The notes: generated from the letters alone by a model not told the origin. A stretch of 64,000 nt of DNA from Lentibacillus amyloliquefaciens (GCF_001307805.1 NZ_CP013862.1:186001-250000); one strand, 5' to 3'; counted from the first letter of the stretch, positions 50,829 to 60,634 are shown. Numbers and translations: made by a program.

Positions 50829-52558
50829 TCCGCCTTCCCTCCTTGCTGAACGGTGACCATCTGTCGGTATTCCGGAATATGGTCAATCAGCCTTTGGTGG
50901 GTGCCTTCTGCTATTAATATGCCATCTTCAAGAAAGAGTATTTTATCAGCGTGTTTAATCGTATGGAGCCGATGGGCAACCGTAATCACCGTCGCATCTT
51001 TTCCCAATTGTTTAATGGATTGCTGTAAAATGCCTTCTGTATAAAGGTCCAACCCTGTTGTTGGTTCATCAAACAGAATGATAGCCGGTTGTTTCAAAAA
51101 AGCTCTGGCAATTGCCAAGCGCTGCATTTCACCGCCTGAAAGTCCTCGGCCGCCCTCGCCGATTGGCGTATCATACCCTTCCTCAAGTGACTGCACCATT
51201 TCAGCTACACCTGCTGCCTCAGCTGCCCGTTCAATTTCCGCGCGGCTGGAGTTAGGATCCCCTCCGAGGGCAATGTTTTCCGCTATTGTCCCTGAAAAAA
51301 TATAGGGGTGCTGAGAGATATAGCTCAACTGATCAAACCAGTCGCGTTCTCTGTAGTGTGTTAACGGTGTTCCGTTAAGTGTTATTTTTCCATTCGAAGC
51401 AGGAAGGAGGCCGGCGATTAAATGCAGCAGTGTCGTTTTGCCTGATCCGCTTCTGCCTACAATGGCAATCTGTCCGTATTTGGGAAGATTGGTACTAATT
51501 TGGTTTAATGAAAACTGTCCTTCTCCATATTCGAAACTGACGGTATCAAGATCAATGGTTGGGGGCATTTTGTTTGAAGACAGCATTTGATCGCCCCACT
51601 GAACAGGCTGATCCTTCTCTTCTAAAGCTGCTATCACTTTATTGGCTGCACCCATGCTTGTGCGCCCATTGTGAAATGAACTGCCAAGCTGCTTCAGGAA
51701 AGAATAAAATTCAGGTACAAGCACTAATATAAAGAAAGCCGTAAAGAAAGTAACCCGTTCATAAATTATCATTTGAATGGCCAACTCAAGCGCAACAAGA
51801 CCAATACTGAGCATTGAAATTAGTTCCAGCATAAACGATGACATAAACGCAACTTTTAAAATCTCCATGGTGGCATCACGGAAGTTCAGACTGCTTCGTT
51901 CCAGAGCGTCTTGTTTATCCTTTGCGCGGGAAAACAATTTTAGTGTTGTGAGCCCTTGCAGTGTATCAAGAAAATGACCGGCAAATGCGGTCATTTTTTC
52001 CTGCTGTTCTTCTGATTTTTTCTTTGTTCTCATGCCAATAATTATCATAAAAATCGGGATGAATGGGGCTGTAATGATCATAATCAGCCCCGTGTTTACA
52101 TGCTGGGTAAACACGATAACTAAAATGACCAGCGGGATAATCGACGTTTGGATGAGCTGTGGGATATATTCACTGAAATAGCTGTCCATCTCATCGATTG
52201 AATCAAGCAGTATACTGATTTTTCCGCCGGACTGTCCTTGAGCTGATTGTTTAATGGGGGTGTCTCTAAATTTATGCAAGAGAGCTTTCCGGTAGTTTGC
52301 TTTCACATCTGCAGCCATTTTAACCCCAATATGACTATTCGCATAAGAGGTGATGGTTCGAAGCAATAAAGCAGCGAGTAACCCTATAAGCACCCATATG
52401 ATACCTGAAAAATTCACCTGTTTCAGAAATACTGATTCGACAGCAGAAACAAGGAAGTAGCCCTGAAATATCAGGGCTGCTGCTGTTATAACAGACAGGA
52501 TGAACAAGATGGCTATTGGACGTTTATAATGGAATGTTAATTCTCTTAAGCTGTTCAT
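50825..52558 (-). CDS. cydD: Heterodimeric cysteine/glutathione ABC exporter subunit CydD
   Basis: This 577-residue half-transporter has six membrane helices and a nucleotide-binding domain with GRSGSGKTT, LSGGEMQRLAIARA and IILFDEPTTGLD. Both halves of this exporter keep the catalytic Glu, unlike the yknUV pair. It begins 36 bases after cydB with TTAGGAGAC as ribosome site and overlaps cydC. Role in cytochrome bd biogenesis is supported by the operon. Confidence 0.9.
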   Translation of the reverse strand: MNSLRELTFHYKRPIAILFILSVITAAALIFQGYFLVSAVESVFLKQVNFSGIIWVLIGLLAALLLRTITSYANSHIGVKMAADVKANYRKALLHKFRDTPIKQSAQGQSGGKISILLDSIDEMDSYFSEYIPQLIQTSIIPLVILVIVFTQHVNTGLIMIITAPFIPIFMIIIGMRTKKKSEEQQEKMTAFAGHFLDTLQGLTTLKLFSRAKDKQDALERSSLNFRDATMEILKVAFMSSFMLELISMLSIGLVALELAIQMIIYERVTFFTAFFILVLVPEFYSFLKQLGSSFHNGRTSMGAANKVIAALEEKDQPVQWGDQMLSSNKMPPTIDLDTVSFEYGEGQFSLNQISTNLPKYGQIAIVGRSGSGKTTLLHLIAGLLPASNGKITLNGTPLTHYRERDWFDQLSYISQHPYIFSGTIAENIALGGDPNSSRAEIERAAEAAGVAEMVQSLEEGYDTPIGEGGRGLSGGEMQRLAIARAFLKQPAIILFDEPTTGLDLYTEGILQQSIKQLGKDATVITVAHRLHTIKHADKILFLEDGILIAEGTHQRLIDHIPEYRQMVTVQQGGKAE

Positions 52559-52593
52559 AGCATTTCAGTCTCCTAAGAACGATATCGTAACAG

Positions 52594-53607
52594 CTATTTT
52601 TTCCCTTTTACATACTCAGCATCGAATAAAAATAGCTTTATTAACAGGATCAATGATGGAATTAAGAGCAGCAGGCCACCGATGAATGCCGCCACAAGCG
52701 CTATTCCCATTGATGGGTGGGTGGCGCCGTCGTATATTCTGATAAAAGGATCAAGGATATACGGGTAATGGCCTATCCCATAACCGAAAAAGGCGAAAAA
52801 GTATTGCAGCATGACACTGATAAATGCGAGACCGTAGTTTTTCCCGAGATAAAGCAGCCATGTTGCTGCCATAAAAAATGCCACTGATAGCCCGAACATC
52901 CACCATAAATCGAGCATGTTTTGATAGTGTCTTTCATTATGCTGACTCAAAAAGATAAATGTGGTCAATGCAGCAATGATGGATGGTGTACTCCAAAACA
53001 GGGCAAACTTGCGCACGAGGTTCAGTGCCGGATAGTCTTTGGCACGACTTGCGTAGAACGTTAAAAAGACTGCACTGATAAACAGAACCGATACAATAGA
53101 TAAGCCCACAACACTCCATGACAGGGGACTTGTAAACAATTCCTGGTACTGGAGTGAAACCACACCGTTCTTTTCTACGATAAACCCGCCTTCGGATAAT
53201 GTCAGGGCCACCGATAAGGATGCCGGGATCAAGAGACCGGTAGCCCCATATAAAAATGTATAAACTATACTTTGTTTGGAGCCATAATTTTCGAATGCAT
53301 AGAAGCTGCCGCGAATGGCCAGCAAAATAATGGCAATGCTGCCGGGAACTAATAGAGCTGATCCGTAATAATAGGCGGAATCCGGAAAGAACCCGACAAT
53401 ACCGACAAAGAAGAAAACAAAAAAGACGTTTGTCACTTCCCAGACGGGCGAGAGGTACCGTGATATAAGCTGATTGATAATGTGATCCTGTTTGGTGACT
53501 TTAGCGTAATAGGCAAAAAAGCCGGCACCAAAATCAACTGAAGCTACGATCAGGTAACCATACAGGAAAATCCATAATACAGTGATGCCGATTATTTCAT
53601 AACTCAT
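52594..53607 (-). CDS. cydB: Cytochrome bd ubiquinol/menaquinol oxidase subunit II
   Basis: This 337-residue membrane protein has eight or nine hydrophobic segments and matches CydB in length (B. subtilis 338). The family opening GYLIVASVDFGAGFF is present. It pairs with CydA. It overlaps the cydA stop by ATGA, which favours equal synthesis of the two subunits. Confidence 0.94.
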   Translation of the reverse strand: MSYEIIGITVLWIFLYGYLIVASVDFGAGFFAYYAKVTKQDHIINQLISRYLSPVWEVTNVFFVFFFVGIVGFFPDSAYYYGSALLVPGSIAIILLAIRGSFYAFENYGSKQSIVYTFLYGATGLLIPASLSVALTLSEGGFIVEKNGVVSLQYQELFTSPLSWSVVGLSIVSVLFISAVFLTFYASRAKDYPALNLVRKFALFWSTPSIIAALTTFIFLSQHNERHYQNMLDLWWMFGLSVAFFMAATWLLYLGKNYGLAFISVMLQYFFAFFGYGIGHYPYILDPFIRIYDGATHPSMGIALVAAFIGGLLLLIPSLILLIKLFLFDAEYVKGKK

Positions 53608-54953
53608 GATTCATCACCCTTTTTCACAGATGGATATTGTTTTTCCAATTCTTCTTCAGCCGGGTTATCCTTGAAAATTTTACGCAGTGTCACAATGGAT
53701 AAAGTACCCAGTACGATATACAGGGCAAGGAAAAGGAAAAACATCAGCCCAATATGCGGGGAGGAAGTAGCTGCTTCTTCCACGGTCATATATCCCCTTA
53801 TAATCCAGGGCTGTCGTCCTTCTTCGGCATAAATCCAGCCGAATTCAATTCCGAGCATGGCTAATGGACCACTCAATACGATGAGTGAAAGCATTCCTTT
53901 ATTGTGTTCATTACGTTTTTTCAGTTTGCTTAAGAAGAAATATAATAATGCTATCGCCGGCAGAAGGAAACCAATGGAAACCATCAGGTCAAACATGTAG
54001 TGGACCCAGAGCGGCGGCCACTCCTCCTCAGGCACTTCTTCCAGTCCTGTCACTTCTGCGTTGAAATCACCATACGCGAGAAAACTTAAGAAATTAGGGA
54101 TTCGGATTTCTCCGATTGCTTCATGTGCATCGTTCAGCCAGCCAAATAAAATCAGGTCAGCACCTTCTTCGGTTTCAAAGTGCCATTCTGCTGCGGCAAG
54201 TTTCTCCGGCTGGTGTTCTGCAAGAAATTTGGCTGATGAATCACCAGCGATTGCTGTTACAACAGCAAAGATGAACGTCAATGTCAACGTCAATTTCAAT
54301 GCTTTTTTATAATAGTCGCTCGTTTTCTTTTTCAAGATCATAAAAGCTGTTATAGCAGCAAGTATAGCGGCACATGTTAAATATGCCGAAGATAAAACGT
54401 GAAACACTTTGGTTGGGGTTGCCGGGTTGAGCATGGCTGCCAGCGGGTTAACCGCTGTAAATGCACCATCTTCTACGGCAAATCCTTCAGGTGTGTTCAT
54501 AAATGCGTTGACCATTGTTATAAAGACGGCTGAAAATCCGCCGCCAATAATAATTGGAAGTGAGAACAACCAGTGGATATATTGGTTTTTGAACCGGTCC
54601 CACGTGTACAAATAGATGCCGAGGAAAATCGCTTCAAAGAAAAATGCGAAAACTTCCATAAATAATGGCAAGCTGATGACGTTTCCGGCCACTTGCATAA
54701 AATTGGGCCATACCAGGGACAGCTGCAAACCGATAGCCGTTCCGGTAACAACACCAACGGCTACTGATATGACGAATCCGCGGGCCCAGCGTCTGGCCAG
54801 CATCCGGTAATGCGGATCTTTCTTTTTAATTCCTATAAACTCGGCAATGGAAATAAGAAGGGGAATACCAACGCCCAGTGTTGCAAATATAATATGAAAC
54901 CCAAGTGTCATAGCAGTAAGCAATCTGCTCATCAGAACTGTATCTAACTCCAT
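53604..54953 (-). CDS. cydA: Cytochrome bd oxidase subunit I
   Basis: This 449-residue protein carries the heme ligands of cytochrome bd oxidase: His20 in TLGFHIIF for heme b595, the His in TKVFHVLSS for b558, and the Met/Glu region further on. The Q-loop is the short form found in B. subtilis. The enzyme reduces oxygen to water with high affinity using menaquinol, copper-free. Ribosome site AAGGAGG precedes ATG 54953. It heads the minus-strand operon cydA-cydB-cydD-cydC. Confidence 0.95.
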   Translation of the reverse strand: MELDTVLMSRLLTAMTLGFHIIFATLGVGIPLLISIAEFIGIKKKDPHYRMLARRWARGFVISVAVGVVTGTAIGLQLSLVWPNFMQVAGNVISLPLFMEVFAFFFEAIFLGIYLYTWDRFKNQYIHWLFSLPIIIGGGFSAVFITMVNAFMNTPEGFAVEDGAFTAVNPLAAMLNPATPTKVFHVLSSAYLTCAAILAAITAFMILKKKTSDYYKKALKLTLTLTFIFAVVTAIAGDSSAKFLAEHQPEKLAAAEWHFETEEGADLILFGWLNDAHEAIGEIRIPNFLSFLAYGDFNAEVTGLEEVPEEEWPPLWVHYMFDLMVSIGFLLPAIALLYFFLSKLKKRNEHNKGMLSLIVLSGPLAMLGIEFGWIYAEEGRQPWIIRGYMTVEEAATSSPHIGLMFFLFLALYIVLGTLSIVTLRKIFKDNPAEEELEKQYPSVKKGDES

Positions 54954-55065
54954 TTATGTAGGCCTCCTTAATTGAAATGCATCGCAAATGTCATATTTAT
55001 AATTTCGGATTGTGTAATTGGCTCTTTTCGTCAATCTTGTTGCGATTCAATCTCGCAGTCGATGT

Positions 55066-55164
55066 AAACTGCGACGTATGACAGGATTGATTTCCGCTGC
55101 GGGCAGTGTATTTCCGGAGCGGTAGACGATACACCAACTTACACCTAAAGTTACGTCGCAGTTT
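55066..55164. mobile_element. MITE-like repeat, copy 3 (99 bp, rearranged)
   Basis: Perfect 13-bp terminal inverted repeats AAACTGCGACGTA (55066-55078) and TACGTCGCAGTTT (55152-55164), and flanks like copies 1 and 2 (GCAGTCGATGT before, ATGGATTTTG behind). The interior is short and partly inverted: GATTTCCGCTGCGGGCAGT is the reverse complement of the 3' part of copy 2. Confidence 0.75.
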
Positions 55165-55423
55165 ATGGATTTTGAGTCAAAAACAATAATTTTTAGAAAT
55201 CAGCTTTACTAATTATCTCCAGTCATACGTCCAACAGGTAGTTTTCCCTATATGGATAGTATAAAACACATCAACTCAACCTCAAACAGGTATCTGTGAC
55301 ATTACAGTGAAACCTTTGTCTCAATATCTTTACAAAGCAAGTAGAAAATTAGTCTGCAAATTAGTGCCAGAACTGACACATTGTGATAAACTGTGAACAA
55401 AATCGCTTTATGGAGGAACAGGG
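55165..55423. other. AT-rich intergenic region upstream of ktrC
   Basis: No gene seen. A TTGTGATAAACTGTGAACAA sequence near 55381 was checked as a Rex site, but it does not have the right palindromic form. A ribosome site GGAGGAACAGGG closes the region. No recognisable c-di-AMP riboswitch is present. Confidence 0.5.
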
Positions 55424-56086
55424 ATGAAACGAGACTATGCAGTAATCGGCTTAGGCCGTTTTGGCGGCAGTATTTGTAAAGAACTCAGTGCAGAAGGCAG
55501 ACAAGTTCTGGCCATTGATTCAGATGAGGATCGAATAAATGAATTTAAAAATATTGCATCCCATGCTGTTATGGCTGATTCGACGGATGAAGCAACCTTA
55601 AACGAATTAGGCATCAAAAATATTGATCACGTAATCGTCGCGATAGGTGACAATATTCAGGCGAGTATATTAACGACAGTCGTCTTAACAGATCTTGACA
55701 TTAAAAAAATAACGGTAAAAGCTCAAAATGATTATCATGAGAAAATTTTAAACCGAATTGGTGCCCATCAGGTGGTTCACCCCGAACGGGATATGGGAAA
55801 GCGGATTGCACATAATATTATATCCAACAATATTTTGGATTATTTGGAGGTCTCAGATGATCACAGCATTGTTGAAGTGAAAGCAGGCGGAAAGATGCGC
55901 GGCCACAGCTTAGCTAATCTGGATGTCAGAGCAAATTATGGCTGCAACATTGTAGCGATTAAGCGTGATAAAGACATTAATGTCTCTCCGGCAGCTGAGG
56001 AGGTGCTTAGAGAGGAAGACATCCTGATTGTTATCGGGGCTGACAAAGATATATCACGATTTGAAAAGCATCTTGTTATTGATTAG
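55424..56086 (+). CDS. ktrC: Potassium uptake regulator KtrC (TrkA/RCK protein)
   Basis: This 220-residue RCK protein has an N-terminal nucleotide-binding fold (VIGLGRFGGSIC, Gly9, Gly11, Gly14) and a C-terminal RCK_C domain (about residues 140-218) that binds c-di-AMP in this family. It forms the octameric gating ring for a Ktr membrane subunit such as the one at 31.2 kb. In B. subtilis ktrC also lies near rnjA. GGAGGAACAGGG precedes ATG 55424. Confidence 0.92.
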   Translation: MKRDYAVIGLGRFGGSICKELSAEGRQVLAIDSDEDRINEFKNIASHAVMADSTDEATLNELGIKNIDHVIVAIGDNIQASILTTVVLTDLDIKKITVKAQNDYHEKILNRIGAHQVVHPERDMGKRIAHNIISNNILDYLEVSDDHSIVEVKAGGKMRGHSLANLDVRANYGCNIVAIKRDKDINVSPAAEEVLREEDILIVIGADKDISRFEKHLVID

Positions 56087-56115
56087 ACATGAAATAGGGA
56101 GGTATTTCCCATAAG

Positions 56116-56154
56116 AATGGGCATGAAAAGTTAACTTTTCATGCCCATTTTATT
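56116..56154. terminator. Bidirectional terminator between ktrC and rnjA
   Basis: AATGGGCATGAAAAGTT and AACTTTTCATGCCCATT form a perfect 17-bp palindrome, followed by TTTATTAG. Confidence 0.93.
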
Positions 56155-56179
56155 AGCTTTTTTCCAATTGTTCTTGTCT

Positions 56180-57847
56180 TTATATTTCCATAATAATCGG
56201 TAAAATCATTGGTCTGCGTTTCGTTTTTTCAAAGAGGAATGGTGCGATTGTATCGGTTATTTCATTTTTGATTTCAGACCATTGACTTGTTCTGCGTTCC
56301 ATTACTTTTTCCAAGTGTTTTGCGACCAGTTTCTGGGCTTCGTTAATTAAATCTTCGGATTCCCGCATATAAACAAAGCCGCGCGAGATGATGTCAGGTC
56401 CTGATGCTATTTTGAATTCTTTCATGTTGATACTGACAACGACCATGACAAGGCCTTCTTCAGATAGAATTCGGCGGTCACGCAAAACGATATTCCCAAT
56501 ATCGCCAATGCCGCTCCCATCTACGTAAACGGATCCCGATGGGGTTTTCCCGGCAATCATGGCATTGTCACTCCCCAGTGCCAAAACGTCACCATTGTCC
56601 ATGACAAAAGAGTTATTCGGATCAATGCCGCATGCTTCCCCAAGTTTGAGATGTTCCTTTAACATACGATATTCGCCGTGGATCGGCATGAAATATTTTG
56701 GCTTCATCAGTCTGAGCATCAGTTTTTGCTCGTCCTGGCTGCCATGGCCTGACGTGTGGATATTGCTTAATGGCCCATGAATAACATCTGCTCCGGCACG
56801 ATAAAGCTTGTTGATAGTTCGGCTGACACTCACGGTGTTTCCAGGAATTGGTGATGATGAAAAGACCACTTTATCACCAGGTATAATTTGGATTTGGCGA
56901 TGTGTGCCATTGGCTACCCGGGACAGTGCGGCCATTGGTTCCCCCTGTGAGCCTGTACACAGGATGGTCACTTTATGGGCAGGCAGACGGTTGATCTGGT
57001 TCGCATCGATAAATGTATCTTTAGGCGCCTGGATATATCCAAGTTCCTGACCGATACGGATGGAAGATTCCATACTACGACCGAATACAGCAATTTTACG
57101 GTCATGTTTAACCGCCGCTTCGACAACTTGCTGCAAGCGATAAATATTCGATGCAAATGTTGCAAAAATCAAACGGCCATCGACTCTGCTGAATATATCA
57201 TGGATGTTTTCGCCAACAACTGATTCGGACATGGTGAATCCTGGAATTTCACTGTTTGTACTATCTGACAGCAGACAAAGTACGCCTTCTTTGCCTATTT
57301 CCGCCATCTTGGTTAAGTTTGCAGGGTCGCCAACGGGTGTGAAATCAAATTTGAAATCACCGGTATGGACAATGTTGCCTGGTGGTGTTTTAACAACAAT
57401 ACCATATGAGTCAGGAATACTATGCGTTGTACGGAAAAAGGAGACGGATGTTTTACGGAATTTGATAACATCTTCTTCTTGAATTGTGTTTAACTTGGCA
57501 TTTCGCAACAAGCCGTGTTCTTCCAGTTTATTACGGATTAATCCGACTGCAAGTTTACCGGCATAAATCGGCACATTAATTTCACGCAGCAAATAAGGAA
57601 TCCCTCCGATGTGATCCTCATGTCCGTGCGTTATGAACAATCCTTTTATTTTATCCTGGTTTTGGATCAGATAGGTGTAATCGGGAATGACATAATCGAT
57701 ACCCAGCAATTCATCTTCGGGAAACTTAATTCCTGCGTCGACGAGGATAATTTCATCCTGGAATTGGATACCATAAGTGTTTTTTCCGATTTCACCAAGA
57801 CCGCCTAATGCAAAGACAGCTGTCTGGTCATTTTTGACGAACTTCAT
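56180..57847 (-). CDS. rnjA: Ribonuclease J1
   Basis: This 555-residue metallo-beta-lactamase/beta-CASP RNase matches RNase J1 at full length. The zinc motif HGHEDHIGG is near residue 74, HTGDF in the middle and the beta-[17 protein letters not shown] and [10 protein letters not shown] motifs beyond. It performs 5'-exonuclease and endonuclease steps of mRNA decay. rpoY lies 3 bases upstream, in the same operon as in B. subtilis. Confidence 0.96.
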   Translation of the reverse strand: MKFVKNDQTAVFALGGLGEIGKNTYGIQFQDEIILVDAGIKFPEDELLGIDYVIPDYTYLIQNQDKIKGLFITHGHEDHIGGIPYLLREINVPIYAGKLAVGLIRNKLEEHGLLRNAKLNTIQEEDVIKFRKTSVSFFRTTHSIPDSYGIVVKTPPGNIVHTGDFKFDFTPVGDPANLTKMAEIGKEGVLCLLSDSTNSEIPGFTMSESVVGENIHDIFSRVDGRLIFATFASNIYRLQQVVEAAVKHDRKIAVFGRSMESSIRIGQELGYIQAPKDTFIDANQINRLPAHKVTILCTGSQGEPMAALSRVANGTHRQIQIIPGDKVVFSSSPIPGNTVSVSRTINKLYRAGADVIHGPLSNIHTSGHGSQDEQKLMLRLMKPKYFMPIHGEYRMLKEHLKLGEACGIDPNNSFVMDNGDVLALGSDNAMIAGKTPSGSVYVDGSGIGDIGNIVLRDRRILSEEGLVMVVVSINMKEFKIASGPDIISRGFVYMRESEDLINEAQKLVAKHLEKVMERRTSQWSEIKNEITDTIAPFLFEKTKRRPMILPIIMEI

Positions 57848-57850
57848 GCG

Positions 57851-58066
57851 TCAGACGGACTCCACTTCAAATTGATCGGATTGTTTTTCATAAGCCAAAT
57901 GTGCATCATCCAATTTTTGGATATATTCGATATTAATATTATAGTTGCGGTCTGCCAGTTTTTGACGTACTTTTCTTTCGGAGTCTGCTTCGACATATAA
58001 ACTGTTTGTTCGCTCGCGAACGGGTATTTCTTCAGGTAATTCCTGATATAAAACTTTAAAAATCAC
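57851..58066 (-). CDS. rpoY: RNA polymerase epsilon subunit RpoY (YkzG)
   Basis: This 71-residue protein matches B. subtilis Ykz[26 protein letters not shown] and the [19 protein letters not shown] end. It binds core RNA polymerase near the secondary channel. Start GTG 58066 has AGGAGAG 6 bases upstream and gives the family length; the frame extends farther upstream to 58156 without support. The pair rpoY-rnjA is a conserved Firmicute operon. Confidence 0.92.
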   Translation of the reverse strand: MIFKVLYQELPEEIPVRERTNSLYVEADSERKVRQKLADRNYNINIEYIQKLDDAHLAYEKQSDQFEVESV

Positions 58067-58398
58067 TATTATCTCTCCTAACGTTTCATTTATTCTGTTT
58101 AATTTTCCGTATTCCTGTTCAATGATTGTTTTGTTATCCATTAAAAATAACGGCAAACAGCATGTTTAAACAGCGGATTGAACTGTTTGTCATCCGCGTG
58201 TGCTGCCTTTAGCGAACGTTATCAAGATTAATGAATTTGTCCGAAACCACCAAGGATATGCATAAGCCTTCCATAGTAAATAAACGGACAGGCATGATCA
58301 ATCGCCCGGTCACTCGGGTAACATTACCTCCCATCAGAAGAAGGGGATAAGCTTTCCGTGTGAACGGGCATCACCCGATTCTTTCCTGCAAGATAGCG
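58067..58398. other. Gene-free region with a cluster of small hairpins
   Basis: About 330 bases without a gene. Consecutive short palindromes lie close together around 58286-58380: CCCGGTCACTCGGG, GGTAACATTACC, CCGTGTGAACGG (GTGA tetraloop on the plus strand) and CGGGCATCACCCG. The cluster could be a structured leader of rpoY-rnjA (minus strand) or a separate non-coding RNA. It does not fit a riboswitch class I know. Confidence 0.5.
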
Positions 58399-58500
58399 TT
58401 AGTCTTCGTGATATTCCTTTTCAAAAGTTGTTGGTACACGTCCTCTGCCAAGAAAATCCTTCCAGCGTTTTTTTAGCTTTTCTCTCAGGCGTTTTAACAT
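58399..58500 (-). CDS. 33-residue basic protein
   Basis: ATG 58500 follows AAAAGGAGATG, a strong ribosome site. The 33-codon frame starts MLKRLREKLKKRWKDFLGRG and ends with acidic residues (YHED) and TAA at 58401-58399. The basic amphipathic helix could bind RNA, DNA or the membrane. It lies upstream of the hairpin cluster and rpoY in the same direction. No family is recognised; the ribosome site is the main evidence. Confidence 0.6.
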   Translation of the reverse strand: MLKRLREKLKKRWKDFLGRGRVPTTFEKEYHED

Positions 58501-58707
58501 GAGATGGACATCTCCTTTTTAGACTTTTAAGAAAAGCGATAAAAACGTTCTGCCGATCCAATCCCTCTTACCTATAGTATAATACGGTTTGAACAAATTT
58601 GAAATAAAAACACTGCAATTATTTTAAAAAGAGTTGTTTTTAAGTGTTCAAAGTTTTGTTTATCGCTGGTTTCTACGGGTATTTTTTGTGGTCTTAATAA
58701 AAATTAT

Positions 58708-58735
58708 GCAGGAACCTATGAATATAGATTCCTGC
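58708..58735 (-). terminator. Terminator of the def gene
   Basis: On the minus strand GCAGGAA and TTCCTGC pair around 14 bases, followed by ATAATTTTTATT. Confidence 0.75.
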
Positions 58736-58759
58736 CGTTTAAGAAGAGCTTATATATTT

Positions 58760-59311
58760 TCAGTCAATCGACCTGGCGTTGTCAGGGATGGCAAATGCGT
58801 TTGCTTTATTAATATGATCATAGAACATAACGCCGTCCAAGTGATCAATTTCATGCTGGACCACTATGGCCGCATAGTCACGCAACCGCAGCTTTATTTC
58901 TTCGCCGTCGATGCCGATTGCCTTAACTGTGATGCGGGCCTGACGCGGCACATACCCTTCGACGTCACGATCCACTGAAAGACAGCCCTCGCCTGCTGAA
59001 AGGTATGCCTGTTCAACTGAATGGCTGATAATTTTAGGATTGATCAAACCATAACTATAGCGTTTTCCTTTTAAGTCTTCAAAGTGAACAGCGCACATTC
59101 GTTTATTGACACCCAGCTGTGGTGCAGCCAAACCGACACCCGGCCTTAGGTTATACTCCTGTGCAATTTCTTCATCCTGGCTGTTTTTGACAAAGTCCAG
59201 CATGTCATTTAATAATTTTATATCTTCCTCAGAAGGGGGCACTGGCACTTCTTTTGTTTTTTCACGTAAAGAAGGATGTCCCTCACGTACAATATCATCC
59301 ATTGTTATCAT
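58760..59311 (-). CDS. def: Peptide deformylase
   Basis: This 183-residue metalloenzyme removes the formyl group from nascent proteins. The three type-2 PDF motifs are present: GVGLAAPQ (58-65), EGCLS (metal Cys110) and HEIDH (153-157, two metal His plus catalytic Glu). The 12-residue insertion between motifs 1 and 2, typical of Gram-positive type 2, fits the length (B. subtilis YkrB/DefB 184). AGGGAG precedes ATG 59311. Confidence 0.95.
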   Translation of the reverse strand: MITMDDIVREGHPSLREKTKEVPVPPSEEDIKLLNDMLDFVKNSQDEEIAQEYNLRPGVGLAAPQLGVNKRMCAVHFEDLKGKRYSYGLINPKIISHSVEQAYLSAGEGCLSVDRDVEGYVPRQARITVKAIGIDGEEIKLRLRDYAAIVVQHEIDHLDGVMFYDHINKANAFAIPDNARSID

Positions 59312-59571
59312 TCTTTGACACTCCCTAGCTTATTCCTGAAGGTTTTCAACAAGTGCAGTATCGACTCGTTTTCTTACAGTTGGTATGAAGGCACTTTTCC
59401 ATTCTGCCTTGTTTAAACAACTCTGATAATGGTATTTTAACATAATATGTTTCACAGCATCATAAATTTGCTGAAGGACGAGAAAAATTTTTAAGTGAAA
59501 AACCGATTTCCATCTGTATATGTTATACTGAATTGTAAATTCTGTAACTCGTTTGAGGGGAGACATGTTAA

Positions 59572-60306
59572 GTGGTATGGAAAAAGTCATCATTGATAGG
59601 TTTTATAAGTCTCATTGTAATTCTCTCTGCCTGCAGCGGAACATCGACTTCCGAAAAAGTTTATAATCATCTCGAAGAAGCTGTGAAACTTGAACAGACT
59701 TTTGGAACTCAGCAGAAACAGATTGTTGAACTTGAGCAGGAAGAGCAGGATATATATAGTCAAATTATTGATTTGAGCATGGAAGAGTTCGATCAAATAA
59801 AAGAGTTATCTAATCAGGCACTTGAAAACATTGAAACAAGAAAAGATAAAATAACGAAAGAAAAAGAAAGTATCGATGCTTCCAGAGAAGAGTTTTCAAA
59901 AATTGAGAATATGATTAGTGATTTGGAAGAGGAGGCTGCAAAGGAAAAAGCAAATCAGCTGTACAGTACGATGACGGATCGCTATAATGCCTATGATGAG
60001 CTTCATGAAGCGTATTCTGATTCATTATCGCTTGAAGAGGAATTATATACGATGCTTCAGGAAGAAGATCTTGAACAGGAAACGCTCACAGATCATATCG
60101 AAAAATTGAATGAAAGCTATCAAAAGGTCATGGATGCCAACCAGACATTCAATGATTTGACCACTGAATATAATTCGGTAAAAGAAGAATTTTATAATGC
60201 TGCGGGAATTGAAGTTGAATATGAAGAAAATCCTGCATCAGGAGAAAATGAAAATAATAACAATGAAGAAACAAGTGAATCAGAAGAGACGGAATCAGAT
60301 GAATAG
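59572..60306 (+). CDS. ykyA: YkyA-type coiled-coil lipoprotein
   Basis: This 244-residue lipoprotein (lipobox LSAC, about Cys21) is mostly coiled coil (about residues 30-210) with an Asn/Glu/Ser-rich tail. It matches the YkyA family of putative cell-wall-binding lipoproteins, and sits before pdhA as in B. subtilis. GTG 59572 follows GAGGGGAGAC with a spacing of about 10. Function unknown; related proteins have been linked to iron or wall binding. The terminator stem begins inside the last codons. Confidence 0.82.
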   Translation: MVWKKSSLIGFISLIVILSACSGTSTSEKVYNHLEEAVKLEQTFGTQQKQIVELEQEEQDIYSQIIDLSMEEFDQIKELSNQALENIETRKDKITKEKESIDASREEFSKIENMISDLEEEAAKEKANQLYSTMTDRYNAYDELHEAYSDSLSLEEELYTMLQEEDLEQETLTDHIEKLNESYQKVMDANQTFNDLTTEYNSVKEEFYNAAGIEVEYEENPASGENENNNNEETSESEETESDE

Positions 60307-60325
60307 ATCATCTGGTTCTTTTTTT
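60292..60325 (+). terminator. Terminator overlapping the end of ykyA
   Basis: GAATCAGATGA and TCATCTGGTTC form an 11-bp stem (one G-T pair) around ATAGA, which includes the stop codon, followed by seven T. Confidence 0.88.
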
Positions 60326-60605
60326 AACGTCAGAAAAAAACATGTGTCTAAAACTCCGGTGTATTCTCAGCAAGCGCAGTTACATACCGCCTGAGGCAAT
60401 TTACTTAAATTTTGTCGCTTTAAGACGACAGTTAGAAATGCATCACAAACTAAGGAAGCCTTATAAAATCAATGTTTCATTATCTTCTTCTTTTTATTAA
60501 TACAGTTTTTTTATTAAAATATAACAGTTCATGCCGTGAAAGGACCGCAATTACTGTAAACGCTGTCATCCCTATTTAAAAATGAAAAAATCTTAAACAA
60601 AACAA

Positions 60606-60634
60606 TTGACCAAATAATATATGTGGGCTACACT
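60606..60634 (+). promoter_or_regulatory. Candidate promoter of the pdh operon
   Basis: TTGACC (60606-60611) and TACACT (60629-60634) are separated by 17 bases, about 190 bases before the pdhA start. The rest of the 520-base region between ykyA and pdhA is AT-rich and shows no gene. The long leader may carry further control. Confidence 0.5.

Noticed and set aside
55378-55402. Rex-binding site between cydA and ktrC
   Set aside because: TTGTGATAAACTGTGAACAA has a good left half but the right half is not TCACAA in the required orientation; it also lies about 430 bases from cydA.
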